Origin: Setoptus koraiensis
Taxonomy: Eukaryota; Arthropoda
Direction of reading: 5' to 3'
DNA: 64,000 nucleotides
NCBI GenBank assembly: GCA_048013815.1
Contig: CM106585.1
Span: 18,972,001 to 19,036,000 of the forward strand
The translations under genes were made by a program, and so were the position numbers. The notes beneath the pieces were generated by a model that ran no database searches, was not told the DNA's origin, and was given only the letters and a program-made list of their open reading frames with translations. Every line of letters begins with the position of its first letter. The stretch's first letter is position 1. Of this stretch, positions 33,029 through 44,038 are shown one piece after another.

Positions 33029-35262
33029 TCACTGTAACTTCATATTGACATAATATTGCTTATGTTGTGTGAGTATGCTTGATATTGTGGCCAATTTTTT
33101 TAAACCAGGCTTGGATATTGCTAGATTGTCCAGTTCTTTTTTGTGCGATTCACAAAGATTATGTATGATTGCTAGGTCTTGAGATGGAGGATCAGGTGAA
33201 CTAGTGTATCGATTTCTGATCGAAAATTCGTTGTTATTCTGTTGTTTTTCTATATCACTTAACTCATCTATGAACTTGATCACTCGAGCTTTATTTTTGA
33301 GTATGAATGGATTAACTACTTCCATCCAGGATTCCTGTATAGTTATTGTATTAGTGTCATAGATGAAAAATTTTCAATTATAAAAGGGGAGCAAAAGTGA
33401 GTTAGTAAGCGTCAATAGTAACGATAGTGAAGTATTCACAGTTAGATATTGTCTATGATTATTATATCGCAGATACAAACAGTTTGTGAGGTAGCAGCGG
33501 ACTTATTAGGCGGTTGATTAATTATATGAGACATCGAGACAGAGAATTCCGACTGAGAATCTGATGAAAAAAGGCTTTTAATCGGTGAGTCTTCTAGACT
33601 GTTGAGTCTATGCGACTATATGAGTTATTTCAGAGGTTAGTTGAGTATAGGTAGATTGAGAGTCAGTGTTAGCAAGAAGTGTTAATAAGATAGTGTTAGC
33701 AATTAGTTAATATCGCTAGATAAATATTATCTAGGATAGTTTCTACTCACTTTAGTACATTCTACAAGATTAGCTAAATTTTGAATACACTTGGCGACCA
33801 ACATGAGGTTTCGAGCTGCCACTTCAGTTGGCGTCTCATTAACCAGATTGAATTGTCTGGGGTTGAGAATAGCTGGACATATCAGTCTTAGAAATATAAA
33901 ACCACTAACGACTCTTGTTTTGACTAAAGGCTCATTCGGCCAACGTTTTATAACGGAACGTTGCAAACAGTGACACAATCGTCTGACGGACAAAGGAAAC
34001 ATTGCCACTGAGGTGAATATTCTGTCAACAAATTCATCCAAAATATTCAGTAGATTTTCGAGATTTTCACATGCTTTGTTGTTCTGTGTATCCAGTCTCA
34101 ATGGGTTTAGTTCACAGTTCGTTCTGCTGTCCATGAGACGCTTAACTGATTGCGTCAATATCTTACATACTAATTCTTTGCATGCTAGCCTCATGTGACA
34201 CTCTATAATAGATGTAGTCAAACAACTTGTCCTAAATAAAGTTGATGTATCCGTTTCGAGATTTACATCTCTTTCAATCATGAGATTAATGAAGTCGACA
34301 GTCACTCTTTTGTACTCTAGAATATTATTCAGAGCGCTAGCCATCAGGGTTCGCTCTCTGTGACAAAATTGTTCTAAGCTGGAGATCACTTCCAGATCTG
34401 TGTCGAGAATCAAGTCTTCTAGTGCTGTGTACTCTGAATAAGTCATTATGATGTCGGTTGTGTATCTTAACTTCAAGCGAATGCAGCCCCAGGTACCCAT
34501 AACTTCTCTTATAGGTAGATGTACTCCAACAAACTCGTACCATTCATCTGTTTCCTCATTCTGCTTTAACTTTTTTAGTTCAAATGTTATTTCAGCAATT
34601 TCTGTATCTCTAGACTTTTTGCCGCTTTTGTCAAATAGAGTTACCTTGAAGGTGTTGATATCACGACTTAGTCCTTCTAGAGCAAAGTAGCCATCTTCTT
34701 CAAATATTGCTGTCGTGGAACACTTCACTGTATTGTTTGTGAAAATGTGAAGAGAAAAAGAATTAGTAAAACTGTTGAGCCAGAGAAATTTTGAATATGG
34801 TTGTGGATTGTATCTGGCATTTAGTTGATTGTAAATTAACTATATTCTTTTTTTTTTTTTTTGAAAATGGACGCAGTAGACGGCGAACCGAAATGAACTG
34901 TTATAATTTTGTCCGTCGACTATGGGCCATTTGTAACCACTGAAATTGATTACAACAATTTCTTCAATTTAAAACTGAGTCGCCCACAATTGGACTCGAT
35001 GACTTCACAATTAAAAGCTAACCGATTCCACATCCGCAACATGTACGAAACCGGTTACTTATCAGACTCATTTCGTATCAATGTCCACTATTATCATTGT
35101 ATCACACAAATAGCAAGACTGCGCAGGTGTAAGTCAGATAAAAGCAAGTTCAGAGAGGATCCCTTTGGGCGTTAGTATTCGTCTAATACTAGCCGACTTT
35201 TTTTCTTATATCTGAATACACAATGATGACCCAACTGCTGTATAGGCAATTGATTCGCTTCC

Positions 35263-35293
<31 letters not shown>

Positions 35294-36848
35294 TGTTCCA
35301 CATACTGGTTGTAGCAATCTAACTTCCAGTTCGCTTACCTTGTGTCCGGCAGATATATATATTTTCGTTAAGTGCAACGATGAAATATGGTTGCTGAGCC
35401 CTAATAGAATGAGCTTCGCAAAATGTTAAATAGATATTCTGTTTGATGACAATGCCGTCAGAAACATTCGAGGCTGTCGTAGCTGATGACAAAGATGACT
35501 TGTCTGCAGGACCAGAGCGAGACAAAATATGTTGATTGTTAGCAGTTGTGACACAATTGTTACCATTGGCATTGTTTCCTAAGTGAATTAGTTGTTGGTT
35601 TGGCGAAGTCAATTTTTTTATAGAATTAATCCATCGCTCATAATCCACACCATCTTCATCATAGTGTAAATAGAAAAAGTTCGAGAAGCAAGGCAAGCTC
35701 TTCTCAACTAATTGAAAACAATTTGTCTTGTCGAACAAACTTTCATGTATGAGGTACAAATATGAATAGCTGAGATCAATCAAACCTTTTGGTTTAGTTT
35801 GATGAACTTTCTCATAATAGTAGAGGTGTTGCTCTTTGGCATTAAGAACAAAATAATAACGATTCCATTTTTTATGCAATTCTCTCATTTTCAGCCAAAA
35901 CCATCCCCTTAGATCGTAGCTCTGTTTTTTCTTCGAAGCCTCCCGGCTTTCCCTAAGTGTGGCGTAAATATCTGAAGACTTGCTAGAGATTTCCATGGAC
36001 TTTAATGAGGCTAGCGTAGTAACTTGACTGAGCTGAGTAGTACGTGACATTGTCGTAACGATAGGTATGCTCAGAACATGACCTTCAACGATTTGTTCAA
36101 CTCGGTATCTGGCTATGATATGGCCGAGGCTCTCGTAACTTCTTCCACCCATAACGTAACGATTATCTCCTACTCTAACAATACGAAATCGTTGAACAGT
36201 AGGACCAACATGATAAAACAGTGAGTAATTACCTGGTGAATTATCACTAGGCCTAACCAAATAACTGCCCGGTCCAGCTTGTGCCAATTTTGTAACAGCT
36301 TCTGTCTTACTAATATTTGGATGAAACCAGGGATATATTTCATTTGGATCAATGTCTTCTGAAACCTCTTCAACTAAACTGGCAAAGACCAGTCCGGATT
36401 CGCCTGATTGAACATGCCTGCACCAATACCATCCATCCTTAAGATCATTTTCCAACAACAACAGATCACCTTTCTGAAAGCTGAGCTCATCTGATTGCGC
36501 AAGCTTAGTGTAAGGCAATATACTTATGAATAGTTTACTTTTAGACGCTACAGGCTCCGGCGGGGCAACAGGATACAAGAGTCTTTCATTGGCCAATAGA
36601 TCACATATGGAAGAATAATAGTCAATTAGATCTAACAAGGAATCGAACTTGCGTCCGCCAATAAAAAACGAACCCATGATATGGGTGATCCTAAAGTGAT
36701 TTACACCAGCAGTACCAAGATATGACAAGACAAATGAGCCTGACTTTCTGTCGCTCTCCCTCAGCAGGTAACATCCTGGCCGACCATCGAGTTTTAGTCT
36801 TGCCTCTGAGTTTTTCCTATCCAATTTGCCATGGTACCAATCGCCCAT
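33029..36848 (-). CDS. RASA1: p120 Ras GTPase-activating protein
   Basis: Turns off Ras by stimulating GTP hydrolysis and docks on phosphotyrosine receptors. Exons on minus: 36848-35339, 34727-33751 and 33334-33029, about 930 aa. ATG 36848 (MGDWYHGKL) places the first SH2 domain at the very start, so the Gly-rich N-terminal tail of vertebrate RASA1 is absent. Order: SH2 (WYHGKLDRKNSE; arginine in YLLRESD), SH3 (ISILPYTKLAQSDELSFQKGD), SH2 (WFHPNISKTEA; SYLVRPSD), PH (about 335-435), C2 (spanning exons 1-2), and the RasGAP domain with arginine finger LFRTSC and FLRLICPAILNPR. The exon 1-2 junction restores a Val codon and matches the family. Divergent from Bax inhibitor 1. Confidence 0.96.
35266..35293. 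repeat. (GA)n microsatellite in RASA1 intron 1
   Basis: About 13 GA dinucleotides within the 611-bp intron between RASA1 exons 1 and 2. Confidence 0.9.
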
Positions 36849-37613
36849 GATTGTTAATAATTGTGTGTCAGTTGGCACAACAGTGCAGATAGTCACTAAT
36901 ATCTGTAGTTATAGTGTCATTTTGAGTAATATTCCCTGAATGTCGTTATTTCTTCGCTACGATATTTCTATTATTGATTGACTGGCGAATTGTATTTTTG
37001 TTGCTCGTTATTGAATGTGTTTCTGAATACAACTGGGCCCAAGTTGATACTCTATGGGTTGGTCCTGCTAATCAAAGGGTCACCTGTAGGGTCAGTGTTA
37101 TGATACTCCTCATTGGTAACAACAATGACATCTTGTTTATTGTTTTTTAATCATCTTGCTCCCGAACTGACCAATTGTTCGTTAGTCATGGGTACAGGTA
37201 GTACTCATGCACACATTTATACGGTGTACCATCTAAAACTGTAACAGTGCTAAGCTTCACTGGTGTTATACATTCAAGAACGCCACTTGCGACCCTGACG
37301 GATTTTTTTCGCACTTAGCAGAGGAGTTTCGAAAAAGGCGCACACAGCACTGAAGTATACGTAGGCTGACGTGCGCGTGGAAGTTACGAGAAGGTTCTGT
37401 GAGTAAAGCTCACTGGATATATTTGTTGTTTATGCTGATATACGGTACTTCTAGCTAACGCTGATGTGTTATTTTCAGACACAATTGTACTATACGACAC
37501 TCAATACTACGTTCACCAATTATCCAATTATCAATTCATTCTATTATTCATACACTAAAATTACGATATTTATCTAGTTAAATTGGAAAAATACCATAAC
37601 CGAGATAAGAACA
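36849..37613. promoter_or_regulatory. Shared upstream region of RASA1 (-) and TMBIM6 (+)
   Basis: 765-bp divergent intergenic region. It must hold both promoters by position. No TATA box, repeat or further gene is evident. Confidence 0.4.
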
Positions 37614-38511
37614 ATGGCAGCCACCTTTCAGCGAAACGCAGCTTCTTTTTTCCAGGCGCTCGACAGAAAACTGTAAGTATATCCACCAAATATCTCAATC
37701 TAGTGCACTTGTATATCCTCATATACGCTTGCAAGCAATTCAGAATTTTATCTCCATTATGCACATTTGCACCGCTGGCCGATATTACGACTAATACTCA
37801 AAATTTTCTCTCACACATCCTCCTCATCATAAATGGGATCACCTCAGCGAGCCTCCCGTAAAGAGCCATCTGAAACAGGTCTACTCAACACTATCATTGG
37901 CCACACTAGCCGCCGGCGCTGGTAGCTATGTTCATCTGTTCACAAATCTGCTTAGTGGAGGCCTTCTGGCCGGATTGGGAGCACTGGGTTTCGGTTTGTT
38001 GTTGGCCATGACACCGGACAATGGAAAAAACAGAGACAAAAGACTCGCCTACCTCATGGGCTTCGCCGCAATGACCGGCCTCTCTATGGGACCTATACTG
38101 GAGATGGCCATGTTCCTCAATCCCTCAATCATACCTATGGCCTTCTTTTCCACCTGTCTCATATTTGCTAGTTTCTCGTTGAGTGCCATCTTCAGCTCAA
38201 GGGGCAAGTGGCTATGTTTAGGCGCCGGATTGATGTCGATGCTTTCGTTGATGTTCTTCATGAGTATCATCAACTTGTTTGTCGGCTCCTATTTCCTGTT
38301 CCAGGCTCAGTTGTACCTTGGTTTATTAGTGTTCTGTTTATTCATCATGTACGACACTGCAGACATCATAGAGAAGCGCAGAATGGGCGATGATGACTAC
38401 ATCAGACATTCTATGCATCTGTTTATCAATTTCATCGATATATTCAGAACAATTGTAGTCATCTTGATGCAAAAAGAGAGAAACGACAGAAACAGTAGGA
38501 ATAGGAGGTAA
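37614..38511 (+). CDS. TMBIM6: Bax inhibitor 1
   Basis: ER membrane anti-apoptotic protein and calcium leak channel family member. Two exons, 37614-37672 and 37848-38511, about 240 aa (human 237). The upstream ATG 37614 (MAATFQRNAASFFQALDRKL) was chosen because phase 2 joins exactly to EPPVKSHLKQVYSTLSLATL, the family's cytosolic helix before TM1. Six to seven hydrophobic segments follow, with LFQAQLYLGLLVFCLFIMYDT and DDDYIRHSMHLFINFI conserved. The C terminus is basic (KERNDRNSRNRR), as in the family, where it gates pH-dependent calcium flux. Confidence 0.94.
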
Positions 38512-39283
38512 ACCGCTTGATTGTATAACAATCAACAAATACAAACACTAGTTGGGAAAATTGGAACTATTATAAGTTGATATCAAGCCCGCGCCCCTAA
38601 CGTCTGGATATTCATTTTTCATGCTCCCTTCAAGATGCAACATTTGTTATCGTATATATTACTGGTAAAAACAAAATTATTATCTTATCAATTGTTTCAC
38701 CTTGGCAGATCTTAATTATGTGGGTGGATTTGTACGAGGAAACGTCTCTCAAGGCATTTAATTTGATTAAAGGAGAGGTACAGAAAGAGAGAGAGAGAGA
38801 GAGAGAACAGATACATACATACACACACATACTCGCTAATCATTAGATATCGCCCAGTTTAAATCCCGCTTATTTCCAATTATTGGTTTATTATTGCCGC
38901 TCGAGGAGATTCGGGCGGAATCTAACATGTATGAAAGATAAACCGAGAAGGCTAGACAATTAATAAAAAGAGTGTCGCACCAAAGACGTTTCGCTTGTTA
39001 CAATTATTATTTTCTTTCTTTGTGTGCATGTTTGACATGGTTAACATTTACATAAACTAATTTTCTTAGAAAAACAGTCAATAACAAACTTGATGGTACA
39101 TATTTTAAATTCAATGAAATCTCTCAATTGTCCAAGAACGGTCCATCGTCACACGGAACAACATACAGTATTAGTTGACAGAGTTTTGTGAATGAGTCTG
39201 AAGGCATTTTTTGATTTATAAGATTACATATTGGAACAAACGAGATAATATAAATATCATTATGTAGCTAATTATTAGACTTC
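38512..39283. other. Convergent intergenic region
   Basis: Lies between the 3' ends of TMBIM6 and the amino-acid transporter. It contains a 27-bp copy of transporter coding sequence (38692-38718) and a (GA)n run near 38785-38806. No gene is seen. Confidence 0.5.
38692..38718. repeat. 27-bp exact copy of transporter coding sequence
   Basis: Identical, in the same orientation, to 40108-40134 inside the SLC7A9-like gene, the stretch encoding IKICQGET on minus. Flanks do not match, so it is a micro-insertion rather than a duplicated exon. Confidence 0.85.
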
Positions 39284-40954
39284 TCAATTAGAAAGCATCC
39301 AGTAGTTTTTAACTGACTTACCTAGTGCTGCCGGACGAATTCTTCTTTTGACAAAAACAGTGTAGACCACGACACCTGTCATGATATACATTATCACGTA
39401 TAGGTACTCAATTTGTGGATTTTGCATAATTGGTGCAATAACAAAGTACATTGATATGACAAATACAAACATTGGTATACTGATGTGCACTTTGTAATGT
39501 CTATGAGTATCCTTCCATGGATCTTTGTAACGAAGTCGTATTAAGGCCAGCATTGTTAATCCGTAGAAAAGCCAAGCAGTAAAACTGAAAAAATCAATTA
39601 AACTGTCAATATTGCCTGGAATGACATAGACAATCGATAGAATAGCGTTGAGTATTAATGCCGGCGATGGAGTATATTTTGACATGTGTATAAAAGCCAA
39701 TATGTCAGGTAAATGATTTTCTCTGGCAGCCGCAAAAGACAATCGTCCACTTGTGAAACAAGACCCGTTTCCGGCGCCAAATGATGATACTACAACGGAT
39801 ATTGGTATTATTACTGCGGCAAAACCTAAAACATGGTTGCCCCAAGTTACAGCTACTGCATCCGATAATAAGATCTCTTGAGGTGACATGACAGTCAAAT
39901 AAGATATGTTGGTCAGAACATAGCAGGCAGTGACGATGGGTATACCATATATGATGGCTAACGGTAAATTCCTGTACGGGTTAATCAATTCTTCAGTTAC
40001 ATAGTTGAGATTATTCCATCCATCATAGGCCCACATGGAAGTATAAAAGGCCGTGGCTATATCGGAAAAGGTCGCTTTGGATCCCTCAAAACCTGTAGAG
40101 ATATATTTTGTTTCACCTTGGCAGATCTTAATTAGACCGCCTATAATGACAATGAATATAGCAATCATCTTGGCAGCTGTAAACAAATTTTGGGTACCAG
40201 TGGCCAGATTGACACTGTAGCAATTCAAATAGGTTATAGTAACTATGAAGAATATTGTTAACAATTTAACAATGATTGGCATTGAACAGCCGGGAAATAT
40301 CGGACTAACTATATATTCGCTCAGAGTTAGACAGATTATTGATAACATGGCTGGCTTCAGAATAAAAACCGATATCCATGAGAATAAGAATGCTAACGGT
40401 CCCCCAAATGCCTCTAATATGTAAGAATACTCTGCACCGGATTTGCTGATTAAAGTGCCCAGTTCCGCGTAACATAAAGCACCCAAAAGCGATAGTAGTC
40501 CCGATAGGGCCCAAACAATTAAACTGAGTCCCACGCTACCTGTTCGTTGCAGCACACCTCTAGGTGACAGAAATATACCTGAGCCAATCATGGTGCCAAC
40601 AATTAATGCAATGCCACTGAAGAGGCCAACGCGACGCTTCAGTCCCACCATGGGTATGGCGGCTACACTAACGGGGCCCATTTGGCTCACACCGCAACCA
40701 GCAACGGCACTAACGGCATCTAGATCTTGTTCGTGATCTCTGATTGATGGCAAACCTAACAGGTGCTGATCTTGACGTTGGTGTAGATTTTCGCATGACG
40801 GTGCATAGTTGTTGCTGCTATTGTTGCTGTTTTTGTCTGTTAATAATGTCGTCGAGGTAGACAGATTCAATTGACTCGGGCCCAAATATGCGGCGGACGC
40901 CGACAGATTGTCTCGACGCACCAAATTGGTTGCTGGATCATTCTTGCCCAACAT
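39284..40954 (-). CDS. b(0,+)-type / LAT amino-acid transporter light chain
   Basis: SLC7 heteromeric amino-acid exchanger, closest in appearance to SLC7A9. 556 aa, one exon. Residues 1-105 are an Asn/Ser-rich cytoplasmic extension. Twelve hydrophobic segments follow. The TM1 substrate motif is GTMIGSGIFLSP; TM6 region FYTSMWAYDGWNNLNYVTEE; TM8 SFGAGNGSCFTSGR. A Cys in the loop after TM3 (SPIFPGCSMP) sits where the family forms a disulfide with the SLC3 heavy chain. ATG 40954 is the first in frame. Exact substrates (neutral or dibasic) cannot be fixed from sequence. Confidence 0.93.
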   Translation of the reverse strand: MLGKNDPATNLVRRDNLSASAAYLGPSQLNLSTSTTLLTDKNSNNSSNNYAPSCENLHQRQDQHLLGLPSIRDHEQDLDAVSAVAGCGVSQMGPVSVAAIPMVGLKRRVGLFSGIALIVGTMIGSGIFLSPRGVLQRTGSVGLSLIVWALSGLLSLLGALCYAELGTLISKSGAEYSYILEAFGGPLAFLFSWISVFILKPAMLSIICLTLSEYIVSPIFPGCSMPIIVKLLTIFFIVTITYLNCYSVNLATGTQNLFTAAKMIAIFIVIIGGLIKICQGETKYISTGFEGSKATFSDIATAFYTSMWAYDGWNNLNYVTEELINPYRNLPLAIIYGIPIVTACYVLTNISYLTVMSPQEILLSDAVAVTWGNHVLGFAAVIIPISVVVSSFGAGNGSCFTSGRLSFAAARENHLPDILAFIHMSKYTPSPALILNAILSIVYVIPGNIDSLIDFFSFTAWLFYGLTMLALIRLRYKDPWKDTHRHYKVHISIPMFVFVISMYFVIAPIMQNPQIEYLYVIMYIMTGVVVYTVFVKRRIRPAALGKSVKNYWMLSN

Positions 40955-43818
40955 GGTGGTCGGCTAGTTTTCTGGTAGTCTCTTTGATTCTTTATTGACT
41001 GTATATTGGCTGTTTTATTATTATTGATTAATTATGTTTGCTTTACTATCTTGAAATCTTGTTATGTTTGGTACTTGATTATGGTTGTCTTGCTAGTTTC
41101 TTTATTTCGGTTTTGTTATGCTTGTTATTGTTTCTTCTGTCCTCTATTAATAACTGGCTGATTATCTGGTTCACAAATTTTTCTGTAATTTATATTCACA
41201 AAATTCTAGTTAAAAATCAGTTCTAATGATTGAGCATATGATTGGCTAGCAGAAAGAATTTTGTTAGATCTTTCATAGAATTTTTGTCGTTTGTTTGAGG
41301 CGCCGTTGTTTGCATGAGCATTGTTGCAACAATATGGATTATCAGCATTATTAATTCTACCTCTACTACTGTTCTAATAACAATAACGGTTTTATCTCTA
41401 TCTCTTTCTCTCTCTCTCTCTCTCGCTCGACTCGAATAGAAATAGAGATAAATCAAGCCGAAATTGTTGGCCTCTCGTGGCGAGACTATTTCTCTATTAT
41501 TCACAGAATTCTCTTTTATTGCAGTTCATACACCTGTGTGTGTATGTGTGTGTATTGGCCCATAAAATCCGTTCGATAGACTAGACGCGATGTTGTCGTT
41601 GTTTCAAAATTTGCAAGGTTAAGGTTCGTTGAATTCGTTGTGTTTGAGAACCGTTGGTTTGGCATTTAGTCTCAATTGGTTATGGTCTTCTCTCATCCAG
41701 TTATATAACGTGAGCGAACATAACGTGAGCTAGCTATATATCTAGCTAGGCAACGAACTCGACTCACTTATAGCTACTTACAGCTATGCGCAATGAGCGC
41801 TATGTACCCCTAGATTTGAGTCGACTCTTGCGCCTATTGTGCGCTCTCACGCATTATACGCTGCCTCTTTTATTATTTGTGGAACGAGGATATAAAATGT
41901 AGAGGCGTCAGCTAAGAGAGCATCATGGATGGCTTGTCACACAATTCACCCCCGCCCACGCTAATAACGTTGCCGTTGCCACCACTAACCTAGCAATATA
42001 TTAGTAGTAGTGGCACATAATGGTGACAGTGGTGGTAATAGCGATGGGGAAATAGAGAATCAGAAAGGGATATAGTTGTGCCGTGGTGGCTTTTTGTCCC
42101 CTTTAATACTATTGATATTGTTACATAATCGCCTTATATATATATATGTCTGGCGGCGGCGGTGGCGGCCTTGTCACGTAGATGCAGAGTGTTGTTGTCG
42201 AGCCCACTTTAAAATGAACTACGAGAACCGCCTCTACTGTCTCCCTCGCTAATATCCTTGTCGTGATAGTATCATCGCGTCTCGTATTTCGCCCCTAAGC
42301 TAAGCGCGCAATTTAGAGCATTGATAGTTTTATTGATCATTATTGCGCTTGCTTGCTTGCCACTGGCTTGCTGACTCGCTAATTCGCAAAACGCGGCTTG
42401 TTAGCTGTTGTATCAAGCTAGACAAGCTACTTGCATGCAAAACAAGTGAAAGTGGAGAAAGATTTGCGACAAATGACAACTAATAACAGTGCAAACATAG
42501 TTAATGCATGATGGTGTCTCGCAATATTGTTGCCATTGCTGTTTGATGGGACGCGCATCTAGTATTTGAGCAATAACAGTCCGAGAAATATGCTGTCATA
42601 TAGCAAGAAAATATTTTTCTTGTGTGTTGCCCAAATGGTGGTAGTGTGGCAATACACAATCACAATCATCTAAACAAATACCATGTCACTACGTCAACAA
42701 CGGATACATACTACACATCTACCTAAACATACGGTTAACAGACAACATGATGACATGGAGAAGATCAAGTGCCCGACAACGACGAAAGAATGCTGCTGCT
42801 GTCACATTTTCTTTGTTTCACTACCAATAATAGTACAACTAATCTGACACTGTAGTCTAGACAAATAGCATCTATTATTTGTGGATGGCAAGAAGAAACA
42901 CGGCACGACAAAAATGTCTCCTATCATCATGTGCGAGTTTTTGCTGTTCCTCACTGCTACTTCTGCTACTAATTCCGATCTATCTATCATTGTGTAGGGG
43001 CCCCATGATGCATTAGAGCAGTTGTTGTTTGTTTCGCCGATAGTATCATGGCCGAAATATGCGCACATTAGATAGATGGATAGATAGAGGACGCGAGGGG
43101 AGACAGAGAGAGAGAGAGCCGAGTGAAGCTGTGGATGTTGTTGCGAAAAGATGGCAGCGCCAAGCCTCTCAAATGTCGCCAAACAGGACATAGATACGCA
43201 GAGCTGCATGGCGGCAATAAACGCAGCAGCGTGGGGCGCATGACCGAACTAGATTATCGAGTTTGTCGCATGTTATTTGTATCGGAAATGCTGCGGCTGG
43301 CCTTGGTTGAGACGCTGACAGAACCTGTTGAGATTTGTTTTGTTTCGCGGATATAGATCTGGGCGATTGAGGTGGCCACAATGTCAATGACGATGGCGTT
43401 CACTCGGTCTTGGCGGCCGTAAACAGACAGTGGCCAGATCGGCGATGATCTGCACTAATCACACGTAGCGACTGTAGCATGCGAAGATGCGGCCAGACGG
43501 TTGACGATTGTCACAATTGAATTGTGACATTGTGAGCAGCCCAGCTGATGCGAGCAAGAAGTGAAATGACACACAAAAGCGCCGCATAATGAAGACAAAA
43601 CGCCCATAGGCGAAACGTTGCCTGACAAACGTTGTGAGTCAAATCCAGTTTGAGACTGTCAAATTGAGAGTCTAGCCACTTTGGAAAAATCTCGCCGTTT
43701 GTGCGTGTAGCGTGCCCTCGAGCGAGTGCAACTTCACGTGCCGATGCACCGTGGCGCCGCCGACATTGTGTGCATCGCACCCAGCGGCGGAATTTTTCCC
43801 GAGCAAGTCACTATGTGC

Positions 43819-43848
43819 ATAAATATGTATAAATATGTATAAATATGT
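43819..43848 (+). promoter_or_regulatory. Three tandem TATA-like decamers
   Basis: Three copies of ATAAATATGT, creating repeated TATAAATA sequences about 190-220 bp before the ABC transporter ATG. Plausible TATA boxes; assignment is inference. Confidence 0.5.
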
Positions 43849-43921
43849 GTCAGAGTGAGTCACTTTTAAATAGCGAAACACTCTTTCACATACTATCATC
43901 AGCAGCCATAATTTGTAGATT

Positions 43922-43999
43922 TGATTGGTAGATCTGATTGACAGATCCGACTGGCAGATCCGATTGGCAGATCCGATTGGCACATCTGATTGGCACATC
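43922..43999 (+). promoter_or_regulatory. Six tandem 13-mers carrying inverted CCAAT boxes
   Basis: Six consecutive units of the form CGATTGGCAGATC, 13 bp each, ending 39 bp before the ABC transporter ATG. Four of six contain ATTGG (reverse of CCAAT); the other two are one base off. Confidence 0.75.
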
Positions 44000-44038
44000 T
44001 CACACCCACACAAAGTTATCTCGTTCATCGTCTCAAGT

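Larger units (their letters stand above)
40955..44038. other. Non-coding region upstream of two divergent transporter genes
   Basis: 3.1 kb without a supportable gene. Contains a (TC)n run near 41400-41430, GGCGGC repeats near 42150, and the promoter area of the ABC transporter. Short open frames here lack domain or splice support. Confidence 0.5.

Noticed and set aside
34909-35175. 88-codon plus-strand open stretch inside RASA1 intron 1
   Set aside because: No ATG start, no recognised family, no splice partner; compositionally plausible but unsupported.
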